A DNA stretch of 64,000 nucleotides from Notospermus geniculatus (taxonomy: Eukaryota; Nemertea; Pilidiophora; Heteronemertea; Lineidae), in NCBI GenBank assembly GCA_002633025.1, contig NMRB01000267.1:105752-169751 (forward strand), read 5' to 3'. The translations under genes were made by a program, and so were the position numbers. Every line of letters starts with the position of its first letter. The first letter of the stretch is position 1. The notes beneath the pieces were generated by a model. It did not search any database, was not told the origin of the DNA, and saw nothing but the letters and a program-made list of their open reading frames with translations. This document shows, in pieces, positions 60,102 through 64,000 of this stretch.

Positions 60102-60320
60102 GAGCTGAAACGAGGTAAGCTTTGTCCTCTTTGGTTTCTGTTATTTTCAGGTTTGGCAAACTGCCGAAGTGGAGCTGAAAAAAGAGGTAAGCTTTCTCCT
60201 GTTTTGGTTTCTATTATTTGCAGGTTTGGCAAACTGCCGAAGTTGAGCTGAACCGAGGCCAGCTTTCTCCTGTGTTGATTTCTATTTTCTTTGCCGAAGT
60301 GGAGCTAAAATGAGGTAAGC
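60102..60320 (+). repeat. Minisatellite of about 70-bp units carrying splice-site consensus sequences
   Basis: Units begin GAGCTGAAA at 60102, 60172, 60245 and 60302 (partial); the third has lost about 15 bp. Each full unit reads GAG|GTAAGC, about 25 pyrimidine-rich bases, then TTTTCAG or TTTGCAG| and GTTTGGCAAACTGCCGAAGT. The GT-to-AG parts are 36 and 37 bp and the part between is 36 or 34 bp. The 36-bp part translates as VWQTAEVELKKE. An N at 60101 sits at the left edge, so the true array may be longer. Confidence 0.7.
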
Positions 60321-62729
60321 TTCAAAGTTAGTCTGCTGCACCATTTTGTTCTATTAGCAGTGTATCCGATCCCCACTCTCAACATTACCATTTCAATTAG
60401 TACTATCGCCCTATAATATACCAATTAAAATATGTGACACTTCAATCATGTAAAATTGTACTCTCTGACCTCCAAAATGTACTGTCAAAAACGTGGCGAT
60501 TATTTCCCATGATCTTTGTGATAAAATCAGTGTAATGTCACTCGCTCTGTATGCCTGCCTCAGCTGCCTCGTGGCTTTCTTCAATCAAAAACGATTCGAG
60601 AAAGGCCTAAGGTGGCAGCTTCCGGCCTTCGGGACAAAATAATCTCAGTATTGTGAAAGTCCCATAATTACTACAGGTAATTGCTTGTAGCCCTCAAAGA
60701 ACTTGTGAAGGCGACGCTGCGCAGGACAACAGGTTGACTTCCGGGAAACGGGACGCCTGACGGCATGTGCTGAAATGCCCGGATTCTGGACTCGGGCAGT
60801 GGAAACACTGACACGAGCAGCCTTTCATTGGCGACAACGGTTCTTGCTCTTCCACGTGATATGACAGGCTCGGGACACTAAGCATTCATGGCTTTAGTGT
60901 GGGAAAGTGGTGCACCAAGTCAACTATAGAAAGTTAAATGACGCTTGCTGGGTACAGTCATGGGCGGTCTCGTTCTTGTCAATGCCATTTCATCAATAGG
61001 CTCCATTGGTGTGTTTGTGGGTCGTACGACCATGTTTTAATTGAAATGTTACCCGAGAAAGCCTCTTGGCCGGCAATGGGCCCAAACAATTCGACAATAG
61101 CTTGAATTGTCAGGATGGAGTGCCAAAATATTACAAGCTGCCTTTTGTACATTGTAAGTCAAGTTAGTACTCTCTTCAAATTAAGTTTGTCATGCCAATC
61201 AAATGTCTTCTCATGGTCGAAGAAGTTTGGATCTAAGGTAATTCACGCGTTTTTTTTCGGTTTTGGCTTCAATAGTCAAATATCTTGATTATCAGTGCTT
61301 GCCTTTTGCCACGTAATTGGTATGCTTCTGTGGTAGTATTGGGCCCAAAGGTTGACAATGAACTGACTAGGTGAAGAGTTCGTTCTCCCCGAGGAAGAAT
61401 GCCGAAACTGAGCAGAGGGAGGCCGGCAAGACCCAAGGCGTTGCCCAGGCGCTTCGAGATATTGTCCCAGTCGTTATGCCATGTCATTCTTCCTGCCTCG
61501 CGTTAATGATGGGGCAGAGAAAACGAGCGAAAGTTTCGGCCAAATATCACGGCGTCACAAGTCGACAACAACAGCCAAGTAGGTGTCGATTGTTGATTTG
61601 ATATTGTGTTGTAATCACATGTTTTGGGTGATTTTGACCATCCTTGGTCGTTACTGTATGGTTTTGTCACATTGGAATTGGTTTGAATGTCGCATTAGTA
61701 GTGAATTTGAGGCTGATTGCGATGCTATCGTGATCAGGTGTAGTTTTTATCACATTTTGCATGGCAAATCTGCAAACCGTAATGACACTTGATATGCGAA
61801 ATTACCGAGTCGACAATGGCTTAATAACATTGTCATCTGGGCACCTTCTTTGCTACCTGAGATTGGCAATTCATTTCTCCTTTCCTGAACATCAATGGAG
61901 CTAAACTAAGCTATGTCGTTGCCAAGGCGTCGAGGATATTGAAGATTTCCAGGTTTTTCAGTTTCCCTCAGCACTCCATCATTTCCTTGATACAAAGTGA
62001 GCCTCACATGTTACATCAGAACGGTGTACCATTTTTTTCTTCACGGGCTTGAAGTCAGTAGATTCGCAAAGATGATTATTTCAGTCCTACCCTGTCGTGC
62101 CTGGTAGCCTTCACGCCGGGAATTTCTGAATTCGTCACATTGGTGGACACGTTCTCTTCTTGGTGATCGTCTCTGCATGGTCTATAAATTAGCGAATTGT
62201 CAAGCACGGCAACAATTTTGTGAACTGCTAAATGTTGTTTTATCTAAGCCAAGTCTTTCACTTTGTCAAAAAAGTATCAAAGTCTACATTGTGTCTCATC
62301 GACAAACCAAGCCTACTCTCACTAATAAAGACGTTCGCTACAATTTATCACTGGACAATTACAGCCAATTTTCCTATTATCAAACCTTATTGTTGCTGGT
62401 GGCAAATTGATACGTCCTAGACCGTGCCTCTTGCGCCATCAACACGATAGTAACATGCAATTAAGTGAAGTTCATATCAACTTCACTGTCGAGTCGTAGA
62501 AGATGAGATGCAGGATGCAGTAATTGAACACCACATTAGAACAATTATCTTCAAAAGGTGATGTCTCCTTTATGCTACTGCATGATGGGACCGGATGATC
62601 GGCCATTTTCTATTCAATATGTCCGCCATTATCTATTTAATAAGGAATGGATAATAGATTCTTGTCATAAGCCACGTGGCAGAAGCTAATCCGCTTGTTT
62701 TGGACCATCAACAAAAACCATAAACTACA
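60321..62729. other. No gene seen
   Basis: Only short open frames without motifs or splice partners. Confidence 0.55.
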
Positions 62730-63095
62730 GGGCCCGTATGCATAAAGGAGGAGGTAACTATACCCTGGTTTAGCCTATTCTAAGAATTGTTATTCCTCTC
62801 TCCCCGGTTTAGAAAATTCGGTATGCATAAAACAAAGTATAACAATTCTGTGTATAACTATACTAAGTTTAAGCTTATTCCACAGTGTAGTGTTATTCCA
62901 CAGTATTTGAGAGCAAAGCCTGCAGGAAATCTATTATTAGATGATTTGGACCCTTTATGCAAATTAAGTCACAATAGAGTTATGCCTGCCGCACATTCAA
63001 CTCGGGCTCCCAATGAAGCTGACAGAGAAAACAGCTTATTCCATGGTGTAATGTTATTCCATGGTATTGGGAGTCTTTTCTCGCTATCAGACTGG
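62730..63095. repeat. Left end of a GGGCCCGTATGCATAAA-type element, truncated by the gap, with internal direct repeats
   Basis: It begins GGGCCCGTATGCATAAA, similar to the hairpin ends elsewhere, and GGTATGCATAAAAC recurs at about 62820. TTATTCCACAGTGTAGTGTT (about 62877) is echoed by TTATTCCATGGTGTAATGTT (about 63036). The right end is not seen, possibly lost in the gap. Confidence 0.4.
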
Positions 63096-63134
63096 TTTCA
63101 TAAAATACAATGCATGTCATGTTGGTGATCCTTA

Positions 63135-63737
63135 NNNNNNNNNNNNNNNNNNNNNNNNNNNNNNNNNNNNNNNNNNNNNNNNNNNNNNNNNNNNNNNNNN
63201 NNNNNNNNNNNNNNNNNNNNNNNNNNNNNNNNNNNNNNNNNNNNNNNNNNNNNNNNNNNNNNNNNNNNNNNNNNNNNNNNNNNNNNNNNNNNNNNNNNNN
63301 NNNNNNNNNNNNNNNNNNNNNNNNNNNNNNNNNNNNNNNNNNNNNNNNNNNNNNNNNNNNNNNNNNNNNNNNNNNNNNNNNNNNNNNNNNNNNNNNNNNN
63401 NNNNNNNNNNNNNNNNNNNNNNNNNNNNNNNNNNNNNNNNNNNNNNNNNNNNNNNNNNNNNNNNNNNNNNNNNNNNNNNNNNNNNNNNNNNNNNNNNNNN
63501 NNNNNNNNNNNNNNNNNNNNNNNNNNNNNNNNNNNNNNNNNNNNNNNNNNNNNNNNNNNNNNNNNNNNNNNNNNNNNNNNNNNNNNNNNNNNNNNNNNNN
63601 NNNNNNNNNNNNNNNNNNNNNNNNNNNNNNNNNNNNNNNNNNNNNNNNNNNNNNNNNNNNNNNNNNNNNNNNNNNNNNNNNNNNNNNNNNNNNNNNNNNN
63701 NNNNNNNNNNNNNNNNNNNNNNNNNNNNNNNNNNNNN
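63135..63737. other. Assembly gap, 603 N
   Basis: This is a run of N with no sequence. It cuts through the repeat that begins at 62730. Confidence 1.
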
Positions 63738-64000
63738 TACTTCCTAAATATCTTCGTCAACTAAAATCTCTTTTCCCCAGTAACGCTTCTATGACCATTA
63801 GAAGACCCCAAGAGGAATCTTACCTTATTTGCATAACGACCGTGACAAGTGCATGAAAATCCCAACGGCCATTTTTAATTACATGATACATATGCTGGTA
63901 TTTAGCATCAACAATCTTAGGAACGATTACAAATATGTTTCCATGGTATATCACAAGAATATTGTGCCAATTAGTTGAATGACCGTTGTCGAGTGGTGTT

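Noticed and set aside
1-64000. tRNA, rRNA and CRISPR features
   Set aside because: No cloverleaf B-box of the GGTTCGAATCC type, no rRNA words and no regularly spaced direct repeats with unique spacers were seen.

Overview
The window is eukaryotic nuclear DNA, most likely from a marine invertebrate and probably a deuterostome (cephalochordate, hemichordate or echinoderm). The evidence is long introns with GT/AG boundaries, a Cys-loop receptor gene with the exon pattern of chordate glycine/GABA receptors, many small inverted-repeat elements, and abundant ACATGTACATGT-type words. The species cannot be named from the sequence. There are two scaffold gaps (37231-37950 and 63135-63737) and four single-base Ns.

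The one confidently recognised gene is on the + strand, about 42.3-53.5 kb: an anion-selective Cys-loop (glycine/GABA-A type) receptor subunit. I can place eight successive coding exons, from the N-terminal ligand-binding domain to the TM4 exon with the stop codon. Exon 3 is 68 bp and exon 5 is 83 bp, as in vertebrate glycine/GABA-A genes. The first exon with the signal peptide was not found. The N-terminal exon is present twice and the TM1-TM2 plus TM3 exons are present twice, inside near-identical direct repeats. All four coding differences between the copies are synonymous, and one copy carries a small transposon the other lacks, so these repeats look like two haplotypes laid end to end. 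The TM1 exon has an apparent 2-bp frame disruption in both copies.

The flanks are mostly noncoding. From 0 to 20 kb there are only repeats: a Harbinger-type MITE at 3.55 kb, a duplicated block at 8.1-10.4 kb, a 390-bp palindrome at 14 kb, a GGCCGCC-centred repeat at 17 kb and a hairpin at 18.8 kb. From 20.8 to 25.4 kb there are weak, partly duplicated coding-like pieces, chiefly on the - strand; the best is a 148-bp exon at 24.0 kb with good splice sites, a decayed second copy and a possible terminal exon. From 27 to 41 kb there are inverted-repeat elements, including an 84-bp perfect inverted repeat at 39.2-39.75 kb whose two arms both run into CTCF-like motifs facing each other. Beyond the receptor gene, 55.3-56.0 kb is a second large foldback with paired YY1-like motifs, 56.6 kb has one possible orphan exon, 58.4-59.9 kb is a GGCCGCC tandem array, and 60.1-60.3 kb is a minisatellite whose units look like a tiny intron plus a tiny exon.

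Most other open frames are short, lack homology I recognise and are treated as chance. No tRNA, rRNA, CRISPR or operon-like organisation was seen.
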